From Cardinalis cardinalis (taxonomy: Eukaryota; Chordata; Aves; Passeriformes; Cardinalidae), in NCBI GenBank assembly GCA_014549065.1, contig JACDOX010000338.1, positions 62,001 to 126,000 on the forward strand: DNA of 64,000 nucleotides. The letters run 5' to 3'. This document shows, one piece after another, positions 45,866 to 57,487 of this stretch. The first letter of the stretch is position 1; each line of letters begins with the position of its first letter. A model generated the notes under the pieces. It had not been told where the DNA came from. It was given only the letters and a program-made list of their open reading frames with translations, and did no database searches. Made by a program: the position numbers and the translations under genes.

Positions 45866-47303
45866 CTGTTACAGAAGAAAAAATATTGTTTAATCAAGCT
45901 AATCTATTCAGATACCACCTGCTTTCAAAACAAACAACCTACAAAAAGGATTTATGACCCAACTCAATTTTGGCTGGAGTTTTCCTTTTGTTTTAAGCAA
46001 AGAAGCTTTTACTCTAAAGCTGGCAAGTTTTCTTGACGCACTCAAGAACAATATGATCCAGAGAAAAAACCAAAGCAAAAGAGAATTTGACACCTTCACA
46101 CTGATATGACAACCTTCAGAGTCTAACTCTGCTGCCTTCCTATCCTTTCTATGGGCTTTCCACAAACCCTTAGCAAATAAGTAGTTTCAGAAAATGGAGT
46201 TTTCTGAAACAGACAACCAACACCTGCAGAGCATCTATTAATCTAAGCTTTTCCCAGAAAACCCTACATTAGTTAAAAGGACTGCTCACAAGATCTCATT
46301 TGCAATGACTGTCATTCTTTTTATAAAGCACTACAATTTGGATTTAACAGAAAAANGGGTAGATTAGTTGTTCCTTAAGTTTGATCTGACTTGCTAACAT
46401 TAAGAAACTTTAGAATTTCAATTACTGATTTCTTCCTATTCTTAAATATCCTCTAAAGAAAGATACATTTAAAAAGATACTTTCCCACTTGGGTACACGA
46501 GTTATATAAGCTCACAAGCTGAAGCAAAAAATGCTAGTTTGGAAGTTTGCATGGCATCCTGTCTGTGATTAGGAATGGTATCACAGAGTTTAACAGGTTA
46601 TGATGCAATTCATAAACAGATGTCCTCACTGCTAAAGTTATGGAAATGTTCCATTAGTAAACTAGTCTCACTTTACTTGAAATAGCTGTATATATTCTGT
46701 GTTGGCAGAAGTTTGTGTAACTTAGCTATTGAATAACTAAATGAAAGTCTTTACCTGAAGAGTTTTATTAATCTTCTTCTTTCTGGATTTTGCTTCTGGG
46801 GGGTCTTTTATTCCTGGGATTCCGGAAACAAGCCATAAGGGTTCACTCTTGGGAGTTACTGCAGCATCCATAAATGCTCTGGTGGTAGCTTGAGTTTCTA
46901 TGTTTGGGACAATCTTGTGAGCTGGCTCTTGATTTGATTCATCAGAGGCCAACACAGTGGAAAGCCTCCTTCTAGAAAACGCAAGCCGAGAGCTTTGGCT
47001 TTTCTCTTTATTTAGTTCTTGCAAATCAAATGCTGTTGAAAGCGGTTTTGGGGACATAGGAGGGATGTATACATCAGCACGTACTAATGATACTTGAGAT
47101 AACGATCTACTTAGATTTGATTTTGGCATTGGAGAGCCATAAACTCTCTTTGTGGCATCTTGGTTCTTGATTGACTGATTTGTCATATCTATAGAAGATG
47201 GAATTGTTCTTGAGAGCACTGAGTCCACTGGGGTGCTGTGTTTCACCGTTCTCTTTTTCAGAGATCTTTTAACATTCAGAACAGAATCATCTTCCTCTGA
47301 CAT
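45779..47303 (-). CDS. Two-exon gene for a small coiled-coil protein, possibly CCDC201-like (whole coding span)
   Basis: Coding join on the minus strand 47303-46755, 45865-45779, giving 211 aa. The first exon is an open frame of 183 codons, Ser/Lys/Arg-rich and low in cysteine. It carries several proline-directed Ser/Thr sites (HSTPVD, YGSPMPK, MSPKPLS, VTPKSEP), so it is probably an intracellular, phosphorylated, largely disordered protein. The second exon adds a charged helical tail of 28 residues (RKKEREWLLRQLKNIEEATK then HELTIEEA) likely to form a short coiled coil. There is no signal peptide or membrane segment. It lies 13.7 kb upstream of IGFBP1 on the same strand. I suspect an orthologue of CCDC201, a small oocyte-expressed coiled-coil gene of this chromosomal area in human, but I could not compare sequences. 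A coding or non-coding exon further upstream is possible. Confidence 0.62.
46755..47303 (-). CDS. Coiled-coil gene, first coding exon
   Basis: ATG at 47303 with A at -3 (TTCAAGATGT), 183 codons, ending CTTCAG followed by the donor GTAAAG at 46754. About 20 nt upstream of the ATG is an acceptor-like TTTTATTTTCTTAAG, so the exon may start there and the frame could continue into an earlier exon. The basic stretch KSRKKKINKTLQ closes the exon. The length of the open frame in AT-rich surroundings, together with the donor site, argues that it is real. Confidence 0.62.
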
Positions 47304-47309
47304 CTTGAA

Positions 47310-50300
47310 GTCAGGTTTATTGCCTTAAGAAAATAAAAAGATTGTGTCATTGTTCACGCTGTAAAAGATGCAATGTAAGCAGCAAGCTGTTAAATCAAAT
47401 CTGGAGTGTTTCTATTTTCATGTCTATATTCTGTCTTTACATGGAATTTATCCTTTATATAGATCAGTGTTCAGGCATTTAGAAGAGCCGTATTGAAAAC
47501 AGAACATGAGAACACATCTGGTCACACATCCAACACTTAGTACTCTTCTCTCAGCCTTCTGCATGAGGAGCTCCAAGTGTGCTAGAATTTTTAAAGATCT
47601 TTCATTAACTGCAACATCATTAAGATAGTGTTTCCTCCTTCCAGGTGTATAAATAATATATTTTGGGGGTTTCAGCTGCTAACACTCTGTATGCAGATGG
47701 CAGAAGGATTACTGTTGTGTAGCAAGAAATCAAATGCTCTAAAGAGATGGGCAGAGAATTTCTGGATTCACCAATTATCTCTTAATCAAATTGCTATTTT
47801 GTTTCCCTTAATTCCTTGAAAAGGAGCTCACAAACCTCTAATTCCCTACTATTTACTTGACATTTATCTTACTTCAGCTGACCCTAAGTTTGATTCTAAA
47901 AAATATACGTTCTGTGCAAGTCTATTTTCAACTGAATGGCAAGCTTGCTTTTGCTAGTAGCATTATCCCTATCCATTTGCAAACCTCCAACAAAAAGAAA
48001 CTCTGGTTCTTACACTTGCTGCTTCTTGGGCAGAAAAGCCCAAGATAAAGATATCTTATTTGAGATATAGCTAAGATAAATATCTAAATCAGGTGAGCAG
48101 TTAAGTACTCCTAGTAATTGTTGTAATCTTTGCTTTCATTTGGTTGTTCAGATATTTCATGCAGTTTGATTGCCCCATATTCTAAGCTGTATATAGATTG
48201 CAGCCTTGGAAGGGCAAAACAGGACTACCATGAAGCGGGGCACAAGAAGACAGGGAAGTATATTTACTGAAGTAAAAGGTATTAGTTCTCCATTCTTTGT
48301 CAATGTTTTGCACCTATGTAGTGTCTAAGTTTTCTAGTAGAGTTTCACATCCACTTTGTGTTTCTAAACAGAGGCAGCAAGAGATAGGGTGTTGATTCTT
48401 CAATACAGCAGAAGTTGGGCATTTTTTTGTTTGGTTTTTTTTTTTTTCCCCCACAAAGAGGGAGGTGTACTCCATAATAATTTTTATTTGGATACTCATT
48501 TCTTCTCTCACTTCTTAGCAGTGCTAGCTTCTGTGACATAGGCAGCACTCCATCTACAGAGACTGCCTTTTTCCTTTTCTGTTTAGACAGATTGACTTCT
48601 TTTAGTCTTTATCATAGAAGTGTACATGATTAAGCTTAGGAAGGGAATAAGGAGGATTTTGCAGCCCAGCACTCCTCCCCCAAACCTGTCCTCAGCTATG
48701 TATTTTAACACTTTCCCCTCATCATTAAATGGTCAATTAAAAGCTATTTTATTCTTAAAGTAGTTTTTAACAATTTTTTTCAACCAAAGCTTTTGTAGAA
48801 AGCAACAATGATTTTTTAAATTTCACATTTCTCTATGTTTTAGAAAGATAAATATGTATAAGCAACAGCTTTTTCTGCTCCAACAGCACTATAGATAAAA
48901 GAGAGAAGTCTATTACCAACAGAGAAATATAAACTATTTGAGAATATCAAAGTGTATCACAGAGAATGCATTTCACAGGAAATTTAACAAAATATAGCAG
49001 GCTTACCAGACCTACCAGGTTCTAGCTGATATCTTCCTTCCTTCCTTTTTTAAGTAATCTAGCTTCAGCTGCTACTTCCCTGCTTATAAACATGTTCATC
49101 CTGGCCATCCTTTGCTACAAACACTCCCTAATTAACATGTTTAGCGTTTTTTGGGAGTATCAACATTACTTCTAAATGAATAAATAACTAAATAGAAATC
49201 TAGGATTAATTAATCATAGGAAAATGGGCTAGCCAACTTATCTATATGCTGTATTTATTGATATTTAATCTCTGCTATATGCTGCCTATTTCAATCACAA
49301 AAATACTCTAGTGGTTAATTGGCTTCACATGGCTGTATAAGGCACATTGAGGAATCTGCAGAAAGATGGATGTATGTTGATGGAGTATATTGCCATCTTG
49401 ATTTTATTTTCTCACTGCTTTTCTTGTTCAAAAAATAAATGGAAAATTAATGTTAAAGCTGCCATGAAAAAGCTCTTATTGTAGGAAACTAGGAAGTGAG
49501 AATAAGCTGAAAAACTGTAAATTTCAGTGTGAATGTCATGGTGTTTGCAGCTAATGACAGCTAATGACAGCATTTTATCTTGAAGCATATGTTTTCAGAG
49601 TATCAGCTCTTAGATTAGAATTCCATTGGTTTGGAATGGTATGATTTAGGTGGAGGACTGTAATTTTTATCAACTGAAAAGCAGCTGGACTACACCAATC
49701 CTGAATTGGAAGTCAGCTCTGTGGTAGCTGACAGTAAACAGCTGTTATCACAATGCTGTAGAGCAAGAACAGGTGTGAGGGAGCATGTGCACAAATCGTG
49801 GGGTGGCCCTTTTGACAAAGCATGACCTGTGGACCTTGAAGCTGATGAGACAGACCTAATTTCATGGTTTTATGTGGATGACCTGGGGTTGTAGAGTGCA
49901 TCTAGCGCAGACAGAGGGGCAAAAGCACTGATCTCACATGAATTTGAACTTTTGGTTCCAGAGAGTCTGGGTATTTCAAACCTAATCATAAACCACCCTT
50001 TCTTGCCACATTAATAGTTTTACTATGAATAGAGAATTGGAGCTACCAGTTCAAAATTTAGAAGTAACAGTCTGTCAGTATATGGATAAAGTTGCTAGGC
50101 TTAAGTTATGCGCCCCTCAGGAGCTGAAAGAGAGCTTGAGAAATGGAGGCACACTACAATCACATGGATTGCATGAGTAAATATCTTGGAAATAAATAGT
50201 CTGTCCAGGATAAGCTATTTATTTCCTAAACTCCCAGGGGAAGTTCCTACAGTAACATTTTGAGAATTAAACAAAAACTATTTTGAGATACTTGTGGCTG

Positions 50301-50370
50301 GGAAAAAAAAGTCTCAGCCCTTTATAAACACAGACTAATCTTTACCTCATTTTGAATATTTGTAGTTAGT
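47310..50370. other. Intergenic DNA upstream of the coiled-coil gene, no gene seen
   Basis: AT-rich sequence with only short open frames. It may hold the promoter and a 5' non-coding exon of the coiled-coil gene, but I cannot place either. A short tandem duplication (CTAATGACAG twice) is at 49553-49572. Confidence 0.35.
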
Positions 50371-50378
50371 TTTCATAC

Positions 50379-50574
50379 CTTGTGGCTTGGTGAACAAACC
50401 CACCAGGCCAGTCATTCTGTGCCTTGCAGGTCCAGCAAGCCAGTTCCTTATATAGTACAGAGCACAGTGATGTCTTGACATCGTGTCACAATGTTTGTGC
50501 TGTCCTGCCGTGCTGTGGCACATAATATCAACCTCTCCTAGCAGGGCAATGATGCAAACAACACTGAGCAGCAT
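50379..50574 (-). CDS. Weak candidate exon for a small secreted peptide
   Basis: On the minus strand an acceptor-like TTCTCATGCAG lies four bases before an ATG (50574). The frame starts with a hydrophobic leader (MLLSVVCIIALLGEVDIMC) and runs 65 codons to AAG followed by the donor GTATGA. The leader looks like a signal peptide and the downstream part has two further cysteines. I recognise no family and found no matching second exon. The frame length is not exceptional for this window, so it may well be chance. Confidence 0.15.
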
Positions 50575-50579
50575 GAACC

Positions 50580-52350
50580 TGCATGAGAAGCTTTTTGGGG
50601 TGCTGACAAAACTGACATAATTTCGCTGGACTCCTTCAAAACCACATGGCCTTGCCTCCCAGCTGGTGCTTGGCACTCTTTGCTGCGCTTGTCCTCACTT
50701 TTTGTGTCCTTTTCCATGGAATCTCACAGTCTGCAAGTGCTGCCTGTAGCTGCATCATCTTTATGTCTACCTTCCATGGCCATTTCTGCAAAACTCTTTA
50801 AAAACAACTTCCCCATTTCTAAAAAGCCTTTTCTTTCTCTTTNTTCTAGAACCTTGCTAAATATTATCAAGAGACAAGTTAAGAGATTTGTAAATTGTTC
50901 TTTCTGCTAATAATGGTTTATCTTAGGTCCTACAGATCCATCTCTTTATCAAGTGGTGGCAGGATGTTACAAAGAATAGGAAAGACATAGCTGTACAGAG
51001 ATAAGACTGAAAAGAGTCCAATATTAATTTCAGAATCAGAGCTCAGTAGAACATCTGCAGTGATGATATTACCTTGGTCTCAGTGTATCTGTAGCCGTAT
51101 TCTATATCTGAACAGGAAACACGAAAACTGTGGCTTGAGTGACACCTTGAAAACTTCTTGCATATTTCAAAGAATGACATATACTGTGTCCTGCACTCAG
51201 ACCAATTCATTATAAATAATTCCTTCACTAAATTTAAGTTCCTTGGAATAATCATCTTTATCGTCAGCATTGTCTACTTGATATTTTGAACAATAACTTC
51301 AAAGGTTTGGATACAGCCTTGTGGCCTATATTTATGCACAATTCCTCTCATTTGTTGCATAAAGCAAGATGGCACTCAATTCTAGCAATGTTAATATATA
51401 TCTTCATATATATTATATCAAACTCCCACTGCTTTAGGTTTATGTCTTGAAAGATCCTTTTGTTGATCTCATTTTAGGAGATAATTTAATCTTCCTTCTG
51501 AATTTATTTAAAAAATGCAAAACATACTTAGGTTATTACATTCCCTTAAATTAAACATTTTCTTAAATTTTTTACTTCCAAAACCAGAAAAAGTGGGGAA
51601 TATAATAACGGGATAGTGTTTTGTTCAAATTTCAGCCCCTTCATTCCAGTGCAAATACTTCAATTCACTTCAAAGAGATGGAATTTTGGGGAGGCTTCAT
51701 CTGGAAAAAGGAAATAATAGAATTATTTTTCAGTTTACCAAGGAATAATATGCACAGAGGGACAAAAATATACACCTTCCTCCCTTTGTCTTCTGGTTTG
51801 TTTTGAGAGACTGCAATTCCTCAATTGCTGCTCTTTTAATTTCTTCATTTTCTAGTCTGAGGATATTTCCCAAAGAGTTCTCCTGAAGAGAACTTGTATT
51901 CTGAACCAGTCTTTAGCTCATATGCTTCCCTAACATATTTTCTTGAATTGGATGTGAAATCTAGTTTGTTAAGTCACAAATCTTGCATAAGTCTCCAAGC
52001 TAGGTGCTCTCCAAGGGCTAGGTGCAGTCTTTCCCAGGCAGAACACTAAGAGGCCCTCTCCCTGCTCTTGCAACTAGTCTGATGTTTTTAGGCACAGAGG
52101 ATGATTCCAAGCATGTTAGAAGAAGTAGGAGCTGGTAAGTAGAACTCAGTATTCTACTCTGTCTGATGACCCATGGTGGAATGATGCTTAAAGCATTATA
52201 AGGTAGAAGGAAGAGCCAGAGGAAGCAGGGAAATGGTGGTGAGGAGCAAAAGGAGAATGAAAGGAAGAAATTAAGAGAGGGACACAAATGTGAAAATGTT
52301 TTCCTAAATAAAGACTCACATAGAAAAAATAAATTAGAAGAAAAATAAAA
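50580..52350. other. Intergenic DNA, no gene seen
   Basis: Short open frames only, with no splice support and no repeat I can name. Confidence 0.35.
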
Positions 52351-52357
52351 GGAGTGC

Positions 52358-52435
52358 ACAAAAAAAAAAAAAAAAAAAACCCAACCAACCAAAAAAAAAA
52401 TAAAACAACAAAAAAAGCAAAACAAAAAAGCCCAA
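52358..52435. repeat. A-rich low-complexity tract
   Basis: About 20 consecutive A followed by A/C-rich sequence (CCCAACCAACC, then A runs). On the minus strand it gives a Phe-rich open frame that is not a gene. Similar A/C-rich stretches occur at 24121-24180 and 57380-57445. Confidence 0.85.
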
Positions 52436-53079
52436 AGAAAGGGAAGGGATATAAAATTGTTTCCTATGTGATTTAGAAGACTTGGGCCCAAATTACAAGA
52501 TATTTATGGATGAAACTCCATAAAAATACAAATCTGATTCAAATCCACCTAAACTATTCTTCCTGTGTCTGAGTTTTGTATATAGGCAAGTCAATCAGGA
52601 GTCCTCTAAGAGTTGCTGATCAGACCAAGCTTCTTCTTTTTCACTCAAAGGAAAATAGGAGTGAAACATTTTAATTGCTAATGAGAAGTCTAAAATGATC
52701 AGGGATCCTCATCATGAACTAACCTCTGCAGAATAGTGCCTCCTTTGGGACTGGAAAGCATTATGGTACAGTGGGCAAATGGAGAAGTGATTCTGTCCCA
52801 GTAAGCTCCTTGGGCAGCCACAGATGTTGAAATGGAAATACTGCAACACATTCTGTGGACTTTATCACTTCAAGTGTATAAAGCTGCACAGAGGGAGCCA
52901 GTGAAACTGCACTAACTTTACAAAAGTGCCTCAGCGCTATTTCCACTTATTTCAGTAGGAATTACATGTCTGCACACCACTGAGAATCCTGAGTTTTGTG
53001 ATAGGGTAAACAGGGGGGACTGGTATTTTATCTATCTACTCTACACTTTAGAGTAGAATAGAAAATAACAGATTAGAAG

Positions 53080-53455
53080 AGAAAGGAATAGAATATTTCA
53101 GTTGGAAGGGATCTTTAATGTTCATTCAGTTAAACATTGACAGGCAAAGAGAATCAACCGCCTCTCCAGGAAGTCATTTCCAGTGTGTGACCACCCTCTT
53201 GGTAAATAAATGCTTCCTAATGTCCAGTCTAAACCTTCCCCAATGAACATGGCTTTGAGCCATTCCCCCATGCCATGGCATTGGATACCAATGAAAAGAG
53301 ATTAGGACCTCTGTCTCCCCTTCCCCTCCTCAGGAATCTGTCAGGAGAAGTGAGATCACCCCTCAACCTCCTTCTCTCCGACCTAGACAAAACCAGTGTC
53401 CTCAGTGTAGCATGTCTGCCAGCCTCTTCACCAGCAAAACCTTTGCTGAAACCTT
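53080..53455 (-). mobile_element. CR1 LINE 3' portion, antisense
   Basis: Read on the plus strand it shows the reverse complement of a CR1 3' half: TTTCAGTTGGAAGGGATCTT, then GTGACCACCCTCTTGGTAAA. It continues with CTTCCTAATGTCCAGTCTAA and GAGATCACCCCTCAACCTCC. It is older and more diverged than the copy at 6.4 kb. Open frames on both strands inside it are remnants or chance. Confidence 0.8.
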
Positions 53456-53459
53456 CAGA

Positions 53460-56400
53460 AACCAAGGACAATATGAATCCTTTGTAGTTTGTTTAACAAA
53501 CTTTTCAGTGCCTGAAAAGCATTTTGTACAATCTTCAGCAATTTTAAAGTTTTTGCCTTTTGAAACACTTTCTTCGCATGTTATTTATATTATGGTCGTA
53601 ATGTGAAAGTGGTACCTTTGCAAGTGTTGGAGGTTTGCATTTTTCAGTGTGGCAATGACTTCTTCCTGGACAGAAGAAAGATCAATGTCTGTCTACAGTG
53701 TCCAGGAACAGACTTACATACAGCATAATTGTCATTCAGTCTGATCATAGGAGCACCTCATAAGGAGCCTGAGAGGAAAGCTTTAGGGAATCCTGGATAA
53801 ATGTGTGTAGTGATTTAATAACCTCTCAGTAAAAAAATTGGCTTTGAACTAGCAATACACTGAGTCATGATGTATGTTTCAGGTTATATATTTCTGCAGG
53901 TTTTGGTTATGACTGTTATGACTGGACAACAAATCCAATTTTGTGCATTCAAAACCATGATCTTGAACTACTTGCTGGGTTTCATGGCTGCTCATAAACT
54001 CAAACCCTTATTTAAATGTCTAAATTATCATCCACATTATTCATTTCAATAAGAGTTTAAGGAACAAGAAGACTTGGCACTTTGTCTCTGAACCATTTCA
54101 AATAGTCTTAAAAACTTTTTATATGGGTGTCGATGTAAATTTTTCACTGAGGTCCACCAGTTGCCGGGAATTGGAAGTGATAACAGTCTAACAGTCTAAC
54201 AGTCAATTTTTTTTTCTGCTTTAATGTAATAGTAGGACTGAAGAAACAAGTTCCTTAAGGAACATACCTTTACATCTCAGAGAAAAGTTCAGTGCCACAT
54301 CCTCCCTCAGTTTAGACCAGCTCTGCCCTCAGATAAAGTCCCTTCCTTTCTATGTGAAAGGAAGATTAGTTTGTACACATGAAAAGATGCTACAATATGA
54401 AGATCAAAGCTTATGAAAGCTTAAAGCATTAAAAATTGTTGTCTCTCTTTGTTAAATAAGGCAATAGTACACAAGTAGCCAGTCTAAAACCATTGTGGGG
54501 GATGTCAAATTGGAAAAAATTAACTTTTTTATATAGAAGTCTGGTGGATCAATATTTAACTTCAAAAAATCTAATTACCTCTGTAGTAAGAAGCCAGGTG
54601 TACTTTAATAGAAGTAGAGATCATTGACCTTGATAAAATCAATATGTTACCACTGCCTTTGCAATTGCGTCAATGATTCCTCTTCATTACACTCTTGTCT
54701 TACCAGAATGCCACTATGTGTTCTGTCTGCATGTTGTTTATTCACTAGTCAGTGTCCTATACACTTTTTACGTGTTTCTACACCCCACAAGTCAATCTGA
54801 GTTAATATTCAACTGAGACCTTTCCTCAGTAACTTGCTGTGTCTTTTCTGATACAACAGCTCCTTTTTAATTGTGGTGGCAGAGCTGCTAAGGAGCATAT
54901 AACAGTATTGCCAAAGTTCGATAAACATACAGAGTAACTATAGAGTTTGGGGGAAAACAGTCCATGCTGCTTTCCTGACCTTTGGCAATAGTACGAGCCC
55001 AGTTTGGCCAAACAAACATCTAGCTTCAAATTTCTCAGCAACCAGAAAATGATGGATTTGTTTTACTTTATTACATCCAATAATAAACTAAAAGTGCCGT
55101 GTTTGTGCAGTGCAGTAGCATGGCCAGACTGACTATAGTCCTGTGCAGGAAGTAAGGCCAGGTGAGTATAAATGGCTCTTTCTTGAGGCCTTAGAATTGT
55201 GCAGAGGAATCTCCAGGTGGTCTAAGCTGGGGGTCAGCTAATTAATCAATCGGAGTCCCTCTGACTTAGTGAAGTAGAGCACTTCTGATAGGGAAGCTCA
55301 TCTGCTTGGTCTGTAATGGTGTGGTAATTTATGTTACACCATCTCTATGAAAGACATCATTGGCATCTTCAGAGTGTGCCTTGTAAATGAAAAGGTTCTT
55401 GATAATAATGATTACTTCATCACTAGCTTCTTCCTTTCTAACTCTTTATGGCTAAATCTAATAACAGTTAACAAATGCCTGGTTTTAAATACAGGAACAG
55501 TGTAAGCCTGGGAGACTTATATTAATGTAATATTAAAAAATAGTTTCTATTCTGAGCTTTGAGCCTGGAAACCTACGCAAACTACTGCTGAAGTTGACAG
55601 TAGAAATAATCTACATAAGACTGAATATTAGGATCAGACCAGGATTCCTAAGCAGCCCGACTATACCTCAAGATCCCCATTCTTAAATACTCTCTTGACA
55701 CTTCAGAGGGTTTCATAAGAGCCAAAAATGTCACAGACAGTCTCTAATACATGGCTCACTTTACAGCTATGACTCTTTTTTTCCATCATAATGGCCCAAA
55801 GAAGAATATGGTCTATGATTTGACAACTGTATAATTGTTTCCTTCCATTTAACATCATGTTCTGCCAGCAGAAATGGCATTAGGTGACCCACTGCTCTAG
55901 GGAATGGCTGCAAAACTGGAAGACTTTGACATAGATACAATGGCAATGCACCAAGCTACACAATGGACAATGTACACAATGCTCTCATTTTCTATTCTCC
56001 CCTTCTGGCTGTTTGAAATTGACAATGTCCTCTGGTAATATTTTTGGAGAAGAACCACAGTTTCAGTCCTGGGTGGTTTATGCTGCGGAAATGCTGTCTG
56101 GAATTCCTCATGTCCAAAAGTGTTACCAGAGGGGTAACACTCTAATACTGATCCTGTCTCATTCTTTAAGCAAAATGAATTCTCATACTGTCTCTGAAGT
56201 GATTTGGTTGTGTAATGAGACATGGCAGAAAAAAAGTCTCCAAGAAACGACCTGAGTCATTAACATATGTGCCTGTGAGTGTACATATTTCATTCACGGG
56301 TATAAATAGCTCTGTGTGTATTCATGTACATAGAATTCCCCAAAACAACACTCAAAGGGTTACACATTTATTATTAAGAGAAAACCTAAAAATACCAACG

Positions 56401-57440
56401 TGGCAGAATAGGTACAGTGAAGGTGAAGGACAGATTTTCAGTTTATTTATGTCCTTTTGACTTTAATGAAGTAATTCTGATTTACACTTAAGAAGGTCTG
56501 GCATGTCTTTCAGAAGGGAAGGACAAGGCAAAAAATGGCTACATAAGGCCTCAAACACTTCTCACTAATGTAAGGGCAAACCAAGAACAGTTCCATCACA
56601 CTCCTCACAGCACTGTAATTCTGTACACCTCACACTGTGCTCTCTAACCTGCAAGAAAAACAGCAGGCGAGATTGTCTAGCATTTGGATTAAAACCCTTT
56701 GCATCTGACCCCAGGCTGTTATACATCACAGGGGACCCTGCATTTCCAAGGTATATCAGAGCATATCTTCATGGACAGGAATGAGGCACCTGAGCACCTC
56801 TGCTTCTGCTCTGAGCTGGCCAGATGGGAATCTGCTGTCATTTGGAAGTGGTACAGTGAATTACTTTGAACTACCCAAATTTAGCAACTCTATTGTGAGG
56901 CATATTCCCTGACAAAACTGTATCAGTTTTAAAATCAATTTTAAGTTAACCTATGCAATTTTGCTCTCAGGTTGGCTCTGTATCTTGCATAACATAAAAT
57001 GCCTACAAAATCTACACTTGTCCTAAATTAACCAGTAATTTCTGCCTTGTGAAATGGGAGAGATACACTTCCCCTCGCTGTCTTCTGGTCTGTGTGGATG
57101 GTATTTTGGCTGGTCTGTGTGGCTGGTCATTGCATATTTACTTTCTTCTGCTTGCACAGTGAATGGTACCCTTGGCCCAAGCTGGCTTACACTGGTCAAT
57201 GCAGAAAGTCAATGAAACTCATAAGGGAGCTGAATTGTTCTCAAGAGATTCTTTAGTTCAAAGCAATTCTGAAAGCAGATTTGCAGCATTTCTAGAGGCA
57301 TGTTCATGGCCTGACTGAGAAGCTGTAGCTGGACCATCTGTGAGGCAGCTTGTTATATAATAATGAATACAACTTGATTTAAAAAACAAACAGAAAAAAT
57401 CCCAAACAACCTCCTGCCCCAAAGCCAAACTGAAACCAAA
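53460..57440. other. Intergenic DNA, no gene seen
   Basis: AT-rich sequence without an exon I can support. A short tandem CAGTCTAA repeat is at about 54183-54207. The open frame 55897-56223 (minus) shows no domain or splice context. Confidence 0.35.
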
Positions 57441-57460
57441 ACAACAATCTCATACAGCTG

Positions 57461-57487
57461 TTTATTCAAGCAATTTTTTCCTTTATT
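57461..57487 (-). terminator. Minus-strand poly(A) site (two AATAAA signals)
   Basis: Two AATAAA hexamers on the minus strand (57487-57482 and 57466-57461). They are followed on that strand by a strongly GU-rich run (GATTGTTGTTTTGGTTTCAG, about 57446-57427, then GTTTGGCTTTGGGG). The sequence to the right is AT-rich and UTR-like. This is a textbook arrangement for the 3' end of a transcript entering from the right edge. Confidence 0.5.

Noticed and set aside
50347..50676. RAMP3 exon, considered because RAMP3 lies in the same general region in human
   Set aside because: Neither the cysteine pattern nor any stretch of sequence matches RAMP3, and the 109-codon frame begins with GTG rather than ATG.
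52018..52491. 157-codon Phe-rich minus-strand open frame
   Set aside because: Created by the A-rich low-complexity tract.
53229..53606. Open frames at about 53.3-53.6 kb as genes
   Set aside because: Most of the stretch lies within an old antisense CR1 fragment and shows no intact reverse-transcriptase motif.
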